From positions 562,888-626,887 of the forward strand of contig NZ_BIFH01000015.1 of NCBI RefSeq assembly GCF_003967355.1: a stretch of 64,000 nucleotides of DNA, read 5' to 3'. A program made the translations under genes and the position numbers. This DNA comes from Embleya hyalina (GTDB lineage: Bacteria; Actinomycetota; Actinomycetes; Streptomycetales; Streptomycetaceae). Shown here one piece after another: positions 29,958 through 37,703 of this stretch. Numbering within the stretch: the stretch's first letter is position 1; each line of letters begins with the position of its first letter. The notes below the pieces were generated by a model, which did no database searches, had not been told where the DNA came from, and was given only the letters and a program-made list of their open reading frames with translations.

Positions 29958-30449
29958 CTATGCCTCGCCGTCGGTCGCCGGCTTGTCCTCGGGGCCGTAC
30001 TGCTCGGTGATCCAGTTCGCGAACGAGATGCACGTGCTGATCCACGCGCGCGTGGTGAACACGAACAGCTCGCGGTTGATCCCCGGCTCGCAGTCGAGCT
30101 GGGCCTCGCCGATCAGCCGCAGCTGTTCCTCGTGCTCGTGCGTGTAGACCTTGGGCCAGAAGAACTGGCGGTGCCACTCGTCCAGCAGTTCCAGCATCCG
30201 CGGCCGGTCGGCCGGGTCGAACGCACGGTCCAGGAACATCCGGACCGTGAAGATCTCCTGCTTGTCTCCGCGCAGCATGAAGTAGACGCGAAAGCCGTCC
30301 CAGGGCGCACAGATGTCGCCCTCCTCGTCGGTGAAATGGTTCACCTGGAGTTCGTCGAGGACCTGGTTGATCAGGTCCGCCGACGGCTTGACGACCGGCG
30401 CGGCCGGAACGAAGGTCGACCTCGGAAGCGAGGACGGGTCGATGCTCAT
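29958..30449 (-). CDS. YbjN-domain protein
   Basis: A 163-aa acidic soluble protein matching the YbjN fold of type III-chaperone-like proteins: PSADLINQVLDELQVNHFTD, DGFRVYFMLRGDKQEIFTV, LLDEWHRQFFWPKVY, and a helical C-terminus. Actinobacterial YbjN proteins are of unknown function and may be chaperone-like. It lies 73 bp downstream of the RNA ligase gene on the same strand. Confidence 0.85.
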   Translation of the reverse strand: MSIDPSSLPRSTFVPAAPVVKPSADLINQVLDELQVNHFTDEEGDICAPWDGFRVYFMLRGDKQEIFTVRMFLDRAFDPADRPRMLELLDEWHRQFFWPKVYTHEHEEQLRLIGEAQLDCEPGINRELFVFTTRAWISTCISFANWITEQYGPEDKPATDGEA

Positions 30450-30522
30450 GAAGGATCCTCTCCAGACGTATCGACGCCATCCTCTCTCATTCGACCCGGA
30501 CCGGTGGGGCCCGAGGGTGCGC

Positions 30523-31617
30523 TCACTCGTACTCCGTGCCGCCCTTGCGCATCAGGTAGGACGCGGAGACGATCTTGCCGATCGCACGCCCCCCGACCAC
30601 GGCGCTGTACCGCTCGCGCGCCGGGCGCACCACCAGCCCTTCACGCAGGTGCGCGGCGGTGCCCGAGACGGTCTCCCGGCCCTCGGACAGGGCGAGCAGT
30701 TCGGCTTCGTCGTAGGGCCCGGCGTAGAGCGTCGGCACCACCGGCGGCGCGGTCGTGAGGTCGGCGAGCAGGTCGGCCAACTCCTCGGCGTCGACGTGCC
30801 GTACCGCGCCGGCGTCGTCCGCGAGCGCGATGTCGAACACCGCGTAGCCGGGCAGCTCGGACCGCCCCTGCGCGCCGTAGCCCAGGTCCTGCACACCCTG
30901 CCCGAACACCTCGCCGAACACGCCCACCCGGGCCGCGCCGAACCGCGCGGCCACCTCCGCGGCGACCTCGGGCAGCCGGTGCGCGAGCACGCTGCGCCAG
31001 TAGAGGTTGTGCTCGTCCCGGACCAGCGCCTGCGACCGCGCGCCGAAGCCCTTGGACGAGACGAAGCTCTCGCCGGTGTGGGTGAGGTAGGTGTAGAGGC
31101 AGGCGGTGCCGTGGATCTTCTCCGTGGCCACCACCGACTCGCCGGCCGTGAACAGGTCCGGGTGGCGCCGGATGTTCTCCATGTCGACCCAGGGCAGCAG
31201 ATCGGGCGCGGCCACGACGTCGCCGCTCATGTGCACGGGGACGGGCGGCACCCACTTGACGATGCCGAGCAGTTCGGCGAAGTCCTTGCCGTCGGCGAGC
31301 GCGGCGTCGAGGTCGAGACCGAGCTCGGTCAGCGCGGCCGGCCGACAGACGATGCCCTGCGACAACTCGCCACGCAGCCGGATGGCCCGCACCCGGTTCT
31401 TGGCCGAGCCGGCGAGCCTCCCGGTGAGCCCGAGTTCGTCGATCAGCGCGTCGGGCAGGATCGCCTGCTCCGGGATGTACAGCGCCACATCCCCGGTCAC
31501 GTAGGCCCCCTTGGCGACGACGGCCCGGTACAGCCCGACCTGGGCCAGCTCCAACGCATCGGCATCGGGGTGCGGGTGCACCACCAACCGCTCGACCGAG
31601 ACCTTGAGTGTGGACAT
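30523..31617 (-). CDS. ATP-dependent RNA ligase, DraRnl (Rnl5) type
   Basis: A 364-aa nucleotidyltransferase ligase. An N-terminal OB-type module (1-125: VERLVVHPHPDADALELAQV, PEQAILPDALI) precedes the catalytic domain. Motif I is TEKIHGTA with the AMP-accepting Lys167, motif III VGVFGEVFG (231-239), motif IV REGLVVRP (325-332), motif V GKIVSASYLMRK (347-358). The Deinococcus DraRnl enzyme has this N-terminal module and catalytic Lys165, and seals nicks with an RNA 3'-OH end. The biological role is unknown. Good spacing to YbjN suggests one transcript. Confidence 0.88.
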   Translation of the reverse strand: MSTLKVSVERLVVHPHPDADALELAQVGLYRAVVAKGAYVTGDVALYIPEQAILPDALIDELGLTGRLAGSAKNRVRAIRLRGELSQGIVCRPAALTELGLDLDAALADGKDFAELLGIVKWVPPVPVHMSGDVVAAPDLLPWVDMENIRRHPDLFTAGESVVATEKIHGTACLYTYLTHTGESFVSSKGFGARSQALVRDEHNLYWRSVLAHRLPEVAAEVAARFGAARVGVFGEVFGQGVQDLGYGAQGRSELPGYAVFDIALADDAGAVRHVDAEELADLLADLTTAPPVVPTLYAGPYDEAELLALSEGRETVSGTAAHLREGLVVRPARERYSAVVGGRAIGKIVSASYLMRKGGTEYE

Positions 31618-33094
31618 GGCTGACCCCTTCCCCGTGACCGCTACGGCGGCCGAACCTGCGTCACCTGCACGGTCCCAAGCGGCCGGGTAGGGCCGCCAAC
31701 GATTTACGGGCGGGGCGAGCGGGCGGGGATGCGGCGGCAGCGGCGGGGAGGGTGGTCGGGTTGCCGGTCGACGCGCTGCGCCGTGGTGCGTGTCCGCTAC
31801 GCGGCCCGGGGCCAGGTCTGGGCGGCGTTCGTCGTGGCGGCGGCAGGGGTGCGTTGGGGTGCACGTCTGCTCCGCAGCCGGGGTGGAGTCGACGCGCTGC
31901 GCCGTGGTGCGCGTCCGCTACGCGGCCCGGGGCCGGGCCTGGGCGGCGTTCGTCGTGGCGGCGGCAGGGGTGCGTTGGGGTGCGCGTCTGCTCCGCAGCC
32001 GGGGTGGAGTCGACGCGCTGCGCCGTGGTGCGCGTCCGCTACGCGGCCGAGGTGGGGGCTCGGGTCTAGTCGGCCGGGGAGGCTTCAAGGGTGGGTCGGG
32101 GCGGTTCGGGGGATGTCTGGGGAAAGGCTGGGGTTCGGAACCGGATCCCGGTGGGTGGTTGTGGGCTTCGAGTCTCGGTGACCTGCGGTTTTGTGGGGCG
32201 GGGATGGAAAGTCGGGTGTCGAGTGCCGGTTTCGTCTGCTCCGGCCCCTCAACTCCCGCGTGGCGACCGAAACCGCTCAATCGGAGCCGATCCCGGCCGC
32301 TGCGCCCTCCCGGAGGCCGCCGAGGAGACCGAAACTGCCCTGTGGGCGTCGAAACCGGATCCCGAGGCACTCGAAACGGCAACCGCCAGCGCTGACCTGC
32401 GGTCTTCTCTCGCACAGAGGCTGCGGCACCGCACGGGATCCGGTTTCGTGAAACCTCCGCCACCCACATGCCCACCACACCCCGAAAACACCCGGCCACC
32501 CGACCCACCCTGGAAGCCTCCCCGGCCGACTCGACCCGAGCCCCCGCCTCGGCCGCGTAGCGGACGCGCACCACGGCGCAGCGCGTCGACTCCACCCCGG
32601 CTGCGGAGCAGACGCGCACCCCAACGCACCCCTGCCGCCGCCACGACGAACGCCGCCCAGGCCCGGCCCCGGGCCGCGTAGCGGACACGCACCACGGCGC
32701 AGCGCGTCGACCCAACCCCGGCTGCGGAGCAGACGCGCACCCCAACACGCCCCCGCCGCCGCCACGACGAACCCCACCCAGACCTGGCCCCGGGCCGCGT
32801 AGCGGACACGCACCACGGCGCAGCGCGTCGACTCCACCCCGGCTGCGGAGCAGACGCGCACCCCAACGCACCCCCGCCGCCTTCCCGCCGACCAATGCAC
32901 CCGTCTCGTCGGGAACCCTCCGCCTCGCAGCCCCGCACGCCGGCGGCGGCCCCGCTCGACGACTCTGACCCGCCCCGCACAGCCGACCCAGACGCGACCC
33001 TCGCCGGAAACACCCGACCCACCCGCGAAGCCGCCCCGGCAGAACAGCAGGAAGCCCCGCCGACCGACAACGGCCGACGGGGCGTCAGGTCGCA
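31618..33094. other. Non-coding repeat-rich spacer between RNA ligase and DUF397 gene
   Basis: About 1.5 kb without a supported gene. Its centre is the inverted repeat listed separately. All six frames stay open for long stretches only because of the GC-rich 121-bp repeat; the predicted peptides repeat the same pieces in different frames. No ribosome site or domain is visible. Confidence 0.6.
31767..32832. repeat. Large inverted repeat, 334-bp arms made of 121-bp tandem units
   Basis: Units beginning GTCGACGCGCTGCGCCGTGG start at 31767, 31888 and 32009 (exact 121-bp period). Reverse-complement units end at 32590, 32711 and 32832, also 121 bp apart. Each paired position sums to 64599, so the two 334-bp arms (31767-32100 and 32499-32832) match without any net indel and differ by scattered substitutions. 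The third unit of each arm is cut after about 46 bp and continues into shared flank. A 398-bp spacer (32101-32498) separates them. On the right a further partial unit runs to about 32880. Confidence 0.9.
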
Positions 33095-33271
33095 CTAACC
33101 GCGCAGCGCCTCTGTGAGCACCGCCCACGAAGCCGCAGGGACAACGAGGTGCCCCAGGGCAGGGTCCTTCGAGTCACGCACCGGGACGGCGCCGGGGGAT
33201 GTAGCGACTTCCACGCACTCCGCGCCTTGCTGGTTGCTGTAGCTGGAAGTTCGCCAACCGGTGGGGTGCAC
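33095..33271 (-). CDS. DUF397-domain protein
   Basis: A 58-aa protein not preceded by an ATG: it starts at GTG 33271 with GAAAGG upstream, and an in-frame TAG lies shortly before. TGWRTSSYSNQQGAECVEV, VPVRDSKDPALG and AASWAVLTEAL are the DUF397 signature. DUF397 proteins pair with Scr1-type XRE regulators in hundreds of actinomycete loci, often described as toxin-antitoxin-like or as developmental regulators. The unusual point is that its first 98 bp overlap the end of the partner gene. Confidence 0.9.
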   Translation of the reverse strand: MHPTGWRTSSYSNQQGAECVEVATSPGAVPVRDSKDPALGHLVVPAASWAVLTEALRG

Positions 33272-34091
33272 GATACATACCTTTCGCTACGGATCTGATC
33301 ATCGCTTCGGACTCCCGAGCAGACAGGGCCGATGCCCGAAGTTGCTCGTAGGTTAGGCCAAACGCGTTCACCTCCGACCGCCCCTCCCAGAGTCGCCCAT
33401 CGAATGCACTTTCGGTATACGCGTATCGGCTACCGTCCACTGTCTGAACGAGTGTCAGAGAGCCACCCATGGCCGCGTGTTCACCCGCATGGAACGGCAA
33501 GATCTGGATCTTGGTACCTGCGTTCGCCTCCTCCAGCAACCGAGCCATTTGAGCGCGCATCACGAACGGACTGCCGGCGCTCCGGGCCAGAACTGCTTCG
33601 TCGAGGATGACCCGGATACGGGGAGGGTTGTCGCCGCGCAAAATGCGCGCTTGGCGGTCCAATCGTCGCGAGATACGGTCCCGAAGCTGGTCGTCACTGG
33701 TTAGCGCTTGTCCGAGTCGGAGCGTGGCGCGAGCGTACGCCCTCGTCTGAAGCAGACCCGGCACAATCTGCGCGGCATAGAAACGCAGGTTGGTTGCCGC
33801 CTGCTCTCGGTCCATGTACTCACGGACATAGTCGGGGACCAGCTCCCGCTGGCTCGCCTTCCACAGGTCCGTGAGCAGGTCGTCTGCACCCAGCGCGGCA
33901 TCCAGGCGCCAGGCCTGTTCCCACGTCGGCGGACTGCCCGTGCGCCGTTCGATTTGGGTGATGCGCGTGTCGTGCACGTGGATCAGGGTCGCCAGTTGTG
34001 CCTGCGTAAGCATGCGCAACTTACGCAGCTTGGTCACACGCGTGGCGAACATATTTGCGGACGATTGTGTGGGGTCGATCGCTTCGGCCAA
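33174..34091 (-). CDS. XRE-family regulator with DUF5753 (Scr1-type)
   Basis: A 305-aa protein. An N-terminal helix-turn-helix (about 17-70: LRKLRMLTQAQLATLIHVHD, RITQIERRTG) is followed by DUF5753 (about 95-280: YAAQIVPGLLQTRAYARATL, LPFHAGEHAAMGGSLTLVQ, YTESAFDGRLWEG). The ending is longer than usual, with a basic tail (RRGVRGSRYIPRRRPGA) encoded inside the DUF397 gene, as if the original stop had been lost. It has no close downstream partner other than DUF397. Confidence 0.9.
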   Translation of the reverse strand: MAEAIDPTQSSANMFATRVTKLRKLRMLTQAQLATLIHVHDTRITQIERRTGSPPTWEQAWRLDAALGADDLLTDLWKASQRELVPDYVREYMDREQAATNLRFYAAQIVPGLLQTRAYARATLRLGQALTSDDQLRDRISRRLDRQARILRGDNPPRIRVILDEAVLARSAGSPFVMRAQMARLLEEANAGTKIQILPFHAGEHAAMGGSLTLVQTVDGSRYAYTESAFDGRLWEGRSEVNAFGLTYEQLRASALSARESEAMIRSVAKGMYRAPHRLANFQLQQPARRGVRGSRYIPRRRPGA

Positions 34092-34253
34092 GTCGTTTAA
34101 TCCCTCAAGATCATTTATTCCTGATTGCTGCCCAAATCAGGTTCTCGCCTGGCCGCATCGTAAGGCGGTGGGTTGATCCTGGGATAGACATTCCGTGTCC
34201 ACAGAATGTGGCCGGATATCTACCCGCCGCAGCGCGAGAGGGACAGGCATGCC

Positions 34254-34646
34254 ATGACCGTGACAAGACAACAGCCGCCCACAGAAGCCGACTTGCGGCG
34301 TCGCCTGGCGACGTCCGACGAGGTGCGCGTGCGGGATACGCGGAGCGGATACGTGGGCACGCTCTACCGCGTGGCCACCGGCTATGTCGTGGCGCTCACG
34401 GCCAACAGCAGCGCCTACACCATTTCCATGGCCCGCCTCGAAGTGGTGGACGACGAAGCCGACATAGGGCAACCCGGCGTGGTCGCGCACGGTGTGCGCG
34501 GTGTGCGCGGACCCGGCGAGATCGTGGCGGCGCAACCGTTGCTGAACGAAGTGCGGTTCCTCATGGCCCGGTTCGGTCCGGATATCCAATGGCGCATGCC
34601 CTCCGACAGCGTGCGCCCGGCCGACCGACCGGAGCCCACTCCCTGA
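34254..34646 (+). CDS. Hypothetical protein
   Basis: A 130-aa protein (MTVTRQQPPTEADLRRRLAT) with a short beta-rich middle (DEVRVRDTRSGYVGTLYRV). GAGAGGGACAGG upstream decides for ATG 34254 over the longer frame. No family recognised. It is divergent from the Scr1-type regulator across an AT-richer 160-bp spacer that should hold both promoters, so it may be its target. The 193 bp downstream hold nothing clear. Confidence 0.65.
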   Translation: MTVTRQQPPTEADLRRRLATSDEVRVRDTRSGYVGTLYRVATGYVVALTANSSAYTISMARLEVVDDEADIGQPGVVAHGVRGVRGPGEIVAAQPLLNEVRFLMARFGPDIQWRMPSDSVRPADRPEPTP

Positions 34647-34839
34647 ACTGCCGTGCCGCCGACTCCATTTGGTCGTGGCTACCGGCGGCACGGCGCCGAA
34701 CCCTCTCCGCCTTCCCCCATGGCCCGGTCGGCGGAGAGGGCCACAAGCGGTATCCAGTCAGCAGCCAACCGCCAGGGGCCGGCGCTCGCTCGCCAGTGAT
34801 CCGCCGGCCCCCGGTCTCCCCCACCGAAGCGAGGTCGAC

Positions 34840-35178
34840 ATGAAACTACCGATCCCACCGCCGGACGAAACAACATCGAGCGGCAGCGGCATCGGCATCG
34901 GGGACAAGGTGAAGCACGCCGACGACGCGCGCCGGCCCGAGCAGCCGCCCGGCGTGATCGTGCGCGTGGACGACACCGGCCGGGTGACGGTCCAGCCGTT
35001 CGACGCCGCGCGAGCGGAGTGGACCGCCGGCCCGGCGAACGTCGTGCCCGACGACGGCGTCTGGTTCCCCACCGACGGCGCCCAACCCGACGACCTGTTG
35101 CCCTTCCCGATCCCGCCCGGCACCATCACCCCGCTCCGCTACGGCGGCCTCCGCCCGAAGCCACGCCCCGGTCACTGA
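34840..35178 (+). CDS. Hypothetical small protein
   Basis: A 112-aa acidic, Pro-rich protein with a likely SH3-like beta segment (GIGDKVKHADDARRPEQPPG, VIVRVDDTGRVTVQPFD). GAAGCGAGG precedes ATG 34840. It ends at a strong terminator. The function is unknown; similar small KOW/SH3-like proteins follow Scr1-type loci in actinomycetes. Confidence 0.65.
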   Translation: MKLPIPPPDETTSSGSGIGIGDKVKHADDARRPEQPPGVIVRVDDTGRVTVQPFDAARAEWTAGPANVVPDDGVWFPTDGAQPDDLLPFPIPPGTITPLRYGGLRPKPRPGH

Positions 35179-35188
35179 CCCCGACGAC

Positions 35189-35221
35189 GGAAGCCCCGGC
35201 CCTTCGAGAGTCGGGGCTTCC
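35189..35221 (+). terminator. Rho-independent terminator
   Basis: A perfect 10-bp stem (35189-35198 with 35212-35221) followed by TTTCGCTTTTG. Confidence 0.8.
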
Positions 35222-35232
35222 TTTCGCTTTTG

Positions 35233-35370
35233 TTACCCCATGAGTTCCACGACCGTGACCAGCAACGAGTTATTCGTGATTTGGTAGACCACGATCACGC
35301 TGCCACACGTCGCCTCGCGCCTGTCCTTGTGGTACGTCGCCGACGATCCGCATCCGTATCCCGGCGCTTG
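35233..35370 (-). pseudogene. C-terminal remnant of a RelE/ParE-like toxin gene
   Basis: Directly after the DUF6247 stop, in the same frame, the minus strand codes YGCGSSATYHKDRREATC then GSVIVVYQITNNSLLVTVVE and ends at TAA 35233. The pattern DRREA-x-C/A-G-x-[IV]-x-[IV]-x-Y-x-[IV] and the hydrophobic last strand match the tail of small RelE-type toxins encoded after DUF6247 genes. The N-terminal ~45 residues and any start codon are missing, so the toxin is probably dead. Confidence 0.6.
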
Positions 35371-35751
35371 TCAGCGGGCAGACTCAGGCGGGCCCTCTCG
35401 CAGGCGGGACTGTACGCGATCGAGTACGACACTCCGTTCCTCCCCCATGATCGTCATTGCATCGGCTTCGGCGTGGATCCCTTCGACCCAGTCGTGCGTT
35501 CGCTCGATTGCCTCGTCGACTTCCGGGCGGGTGCGGCGGACCCATCGGTTGAGGGTCAGGGGCAGGTCCCGTGCCGGTGTGTCCTCGATCGCCTTGGTGA
35601 ACTCCTCGCGCTGCTCGGCGGGCAGGGCAGCCCGAATGCCGGCGATGGTGGCCGGGAGTTCGATCAACTCGCCCGTTGCCCATGTGCGCCAGGTACGCCC
35701 GTCCGGTTCCGGCCCGTCCTGATGCTCGTGTTCGTCGATGTGGTCGTCCAT
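35371..35751 (-). CDS. DUF6247-family protein, putative antitoxin
   Basis: A 126-aa acidic protein beginning MDDHIDEHEHQDGPEPDG. The core ELPATIAGIRAALPAEQREE fits DUF6247, small proteins found upstream of RelE-like toxins in actinomycetes. I take ATG 35751; the frame is open to 35802 but the extra sequence is Arg-rich and untypical. With its toxin reduced to a fragment it may be an orphan antitoxin. Confidence 0.7.
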   Translation of the reverse strand: MDDHIDEHEHQDGPEPDGRTWRTWATGELIELPATIAGIRAALPAEQREEFTKAIEDTPARDLPLTLNRWVRRTRPEVDEAIERTHDWVEGIHAEADAMTIMGEERSVVLDRVQSRLREGPPESAR

Positions 35752-35906
35752 ACGCGCCCTTCGCCGTGTCACGACCCGGCTACTTACAGCGTTCCCTCCC
35801 AAGGGTGTCCGGCGGAAGCCGCGGGAGCGACACGGTCGAGACCGATTCCCCCGTCGCCGGGCAAGGCCGTCGACGATTCGGCGGCCTCCTGGGACAGGAT
35901 GGGGCC

Positions 35907-36269
35907 ATGCCGAAATTCATCGAGAAGCCGACCGTCGTCGAGGCGGCTGGGAACATCCCCAAGACCATTCGCGAGTTCGTGGGCCGGGTCAACACCGGCG
36001 ACGAGGCGCTCAGCATCGCGCACATGACCAGCCCCGGCGGCTGGGAGGAGCCCGGCCAGCGCCCCGAGTTCGACGAGTACACGGTGGTCCTGCGCGGCGT
36101 GCTCACCGTGGAGCACGAGGGCGGCACCCAGGAGGTCGCCGCCGGCCAGGGCATCCACACCGCCGCCGGCGAATGGGTCCGCTACAGCACCCGAGGCGAA
36201 GAGGGCGCCGACTACATCGCCGTCTGCCTCCCGGGCTTCGCCCCGGACACCGTCCACCGCGACGAGTAG
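35907..36269 (+). CDS. Cupin-domain protein
   Basis: A 120-aa single-domain cupin. EFDEYTVVLRGVLTVEHEGG and QEVAAGQGIHTAAGEWVRYS are the two cupin motifs. The metal-binding His pattern is incomplete (PGQRPEFDEY lacks the usual HxH), so a binding rather than oxygenase role is possible. ATG 35907 has AGG-rich sequence upstream. Convergent with a small secreted-protein gene. Confidence 0.8.
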   Translation: MPKFIEKPTVVEAAGNIPKTIREFVGRVNTGDEALSIAHMTSPGGWEEPGQRPEFDEYTVVLRGVLTVEHEGGTQEVAAGQGIHTAAGEWVRYSTRGEEGADYIAVCLPGFAPDTVHRDE

Positions 36270-36302
36270 CCATCGTTCCGGCGAATATATGATCTCAGCG
36301 GT

Positions 36303-36336
36303 GAAACGAGCCGCCGAAAATTCGGCGGCTCGTTTC
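36303..36336. terminator. Bidirectional terminator hairpin
   Basis: A perfect 16-bp stem (36303-36318 with 36321-36336), 2-nt loop, flanked by AAAAAA on the right. It ends within the stop codon of the minus-strand gene. Confidence 0.75.
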
Positions 36337-36730
36337 AAAAAAGGGAATTCAGCCAGTCATTTGACGCCGACACCGACCACGCCTCGTCGAGAGCGGACCT
36401 GGCCCTTTCCTCAGCGCCCATCGCCGCCTCACGCAGCCATTGGACGTGCAAATCTGCAGCCTCGTCCAAAGCGTGGCGAGCTACCCAGAAGGCATCTTCG
36501 GCGGCCACAGGGCATGTGGCCTGGGTATTTGCGACCCAGTTGGAAAGGTCGACTGCTGCGCTCGCCATAGCGGGCCCCGACGCACCGTTCACACTCTCGT
36601 GATGCAGCTGCGCCAACTCGTTCTGCCGCTGCGATATGCCGTTGAGGCACTGCGACGTACCTGCCGAGGCCGCAGGCGCAAGGGCGAGCAGTGCCGAGGA
36701 AACGAGGGTGCCGGAGGTGGGTTTGTCCAC
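36335..36730 (-). CDS. Small putative secreted protein
   Basis: A 131-aa protein starting GTG 36730. LVSSALLALAPAASA (about 9-23) looks like a signal peptide with an Ala-x-Ala cleavage site, though the N-region has only one Lys. The mature part has two Cys (SQCLNG near 28 and ATCPVAAED near 73) and is mostly helical. No family recognised. It lies 15 bp downstream of the four-paralog membrane cluster on the same strand and may be its last member. Confidence 0.6.
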   Translation of the reverse strand: MDKPTSGTLVSSALLALAPAASAGTSQCLNGISQRQNELAQLHHESVNGASGPAMASAAVDLSNWVANTQATCPVAAEDAFWVARHALDEAADLHVQWLREAAMGAEERARSALDEAWSVSASNDWLNSLF

Positions 36731-36745
36731 CCACCAACGGCAATC

Positions 36746-37702
36746 TCAGATCTTGGCGGCGATGCCGGGGACGACCTTCGACAGGGCGGCGGGGATCCAG
36801 TCGCTCGCCTTGACGAAGTTGCCGGACGCGTCGACCCCGCTGCCGCCGCCGGTCTTGGCGAACACCAGGTAGTAGCCGCCCTTGCGCATGTACATGTTGT
36901 CGCCCGAGTAGAACGCGCCGTCCATGCCGAGCGTCTTCGCGTAGTCCTTGAACTGCATGAACGCCGGACCCTTTTGGCTACGCGACAACTCACCCGAGTA
37001 CCGGGTCTCGGACTCGGCCGCGTCGCCGATGTACGAGATCCGGATCTGGAGCTTGAGCGGGCTCAGTTGGTCGTGGAGCGCCGTGTCCTCCACCGTGTAC
37101 TCGCACTGCGTGCTGCGGATCGGCGGATTCTCCCTGACCCAGGAGCCCTTGTCCGCGATGACCCCGTACTTCTCGATCTTCCCGGCCTTCGGCACCGCGA
37201 GCTTGATCTGCTCGTCCGTGACGAGGTCGCACGCGTCGGGCCAGGTCTTCGGGTCGTTCGTGGCGGCGAAGCGATCGCCCTGCTTGGGCGCCGGCGGCGC
37301 CGCCGGGCGCGAAGCGGCCTGGGACGGCGCCGCCGTCGAGGTGTTGTTCACCGCGTTCGGGTCGAAGCTTTCCAGCTTGCGGGCGCTCTCCGTGGGGGGA
37401 AGCTTTACCGCCTCGTTCTTCTTGCCGTCCGAGCCGTTGATCAGCAGCGCCGCGACCACAGTCGCCGCGGTGCCGCCCGCGACCACGGCGATCCAGCTGA
37501 AGATCTGCTTGCGGCGGTTGGGGCGCGGCGGCTGGGGCGGGGGGTATCCGGGCGGGCCGTAGCCGGGCGGCGGACCGTACTGCCCCGGCGGCGGGCCGTA
37601 CTGGCCCGGCTGTCCGCCACCATACTGACCGGGCGGCGGGTAGCCGGGACCCTGCGGGCCCGGATACTGGCCGGAGTTCGGGCTGTTGTACTGGCCGGTC
37701 AT
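36746..37702 (-). CDS. Single-pass membrane protein, paralog 4 of tandem cluster
   Basis: A 318-aa protein. Residues 1-60 are a Pro/Gly/Tyr/Gln-rich cytoplasmic tail with PPPGQYG repeats, 66-88 a membrane helix (IFSWIAVVAGGTAATVVAALL), 95-140 a polar stalk, 145-318 an extracellular domain. It has WPDACDLVTDEQIKLAVP and, about 45 residues on, TQCEYTV: the two Cys shared by all four paralogs, probably a disulfide. The CDLxT start recalls DUF3558 lipoproteins. TGA of the previous gene and this ATG are one base apart. Confidence 0.8.
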   Translation of the reverse strand: MTGQYNSPNSGQYPGPQGPGYPPPGQYGGGQPGQYGPPPGQYGPPPGYGPPGYPPPQPPRPNRRKQIFSWIAVVAGGTAATVVAALLINGSDGKKNEAVKLPPTESARKLESFDPNAVNNTSTAAPSQAASRPAAPPAPKQGDRFAATNDPKTWPDACDLVTDEQIKLAVPKAGKIEKYGVIADKGSWVRENPPIRSTQCEYTVEDTALHDQLSPLKLQIRISYIGDAAESETRYSGELSRSQKGPAFMQFKDYAKTLGMDGAFYSGDNMYMRKGGYYLVFAKTGGGSGVDASGNFVKASDWIPAALSKVVPGIAAKI

Positions 37703-37703
37703 C

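Noticed and set aside
31790-32895. Several 200-325-residue open frames on both strands in the repeat region
   Set aside because: They encode the same 121-bp unit in shifted frames, on both strands, without ribosome sites or domains.
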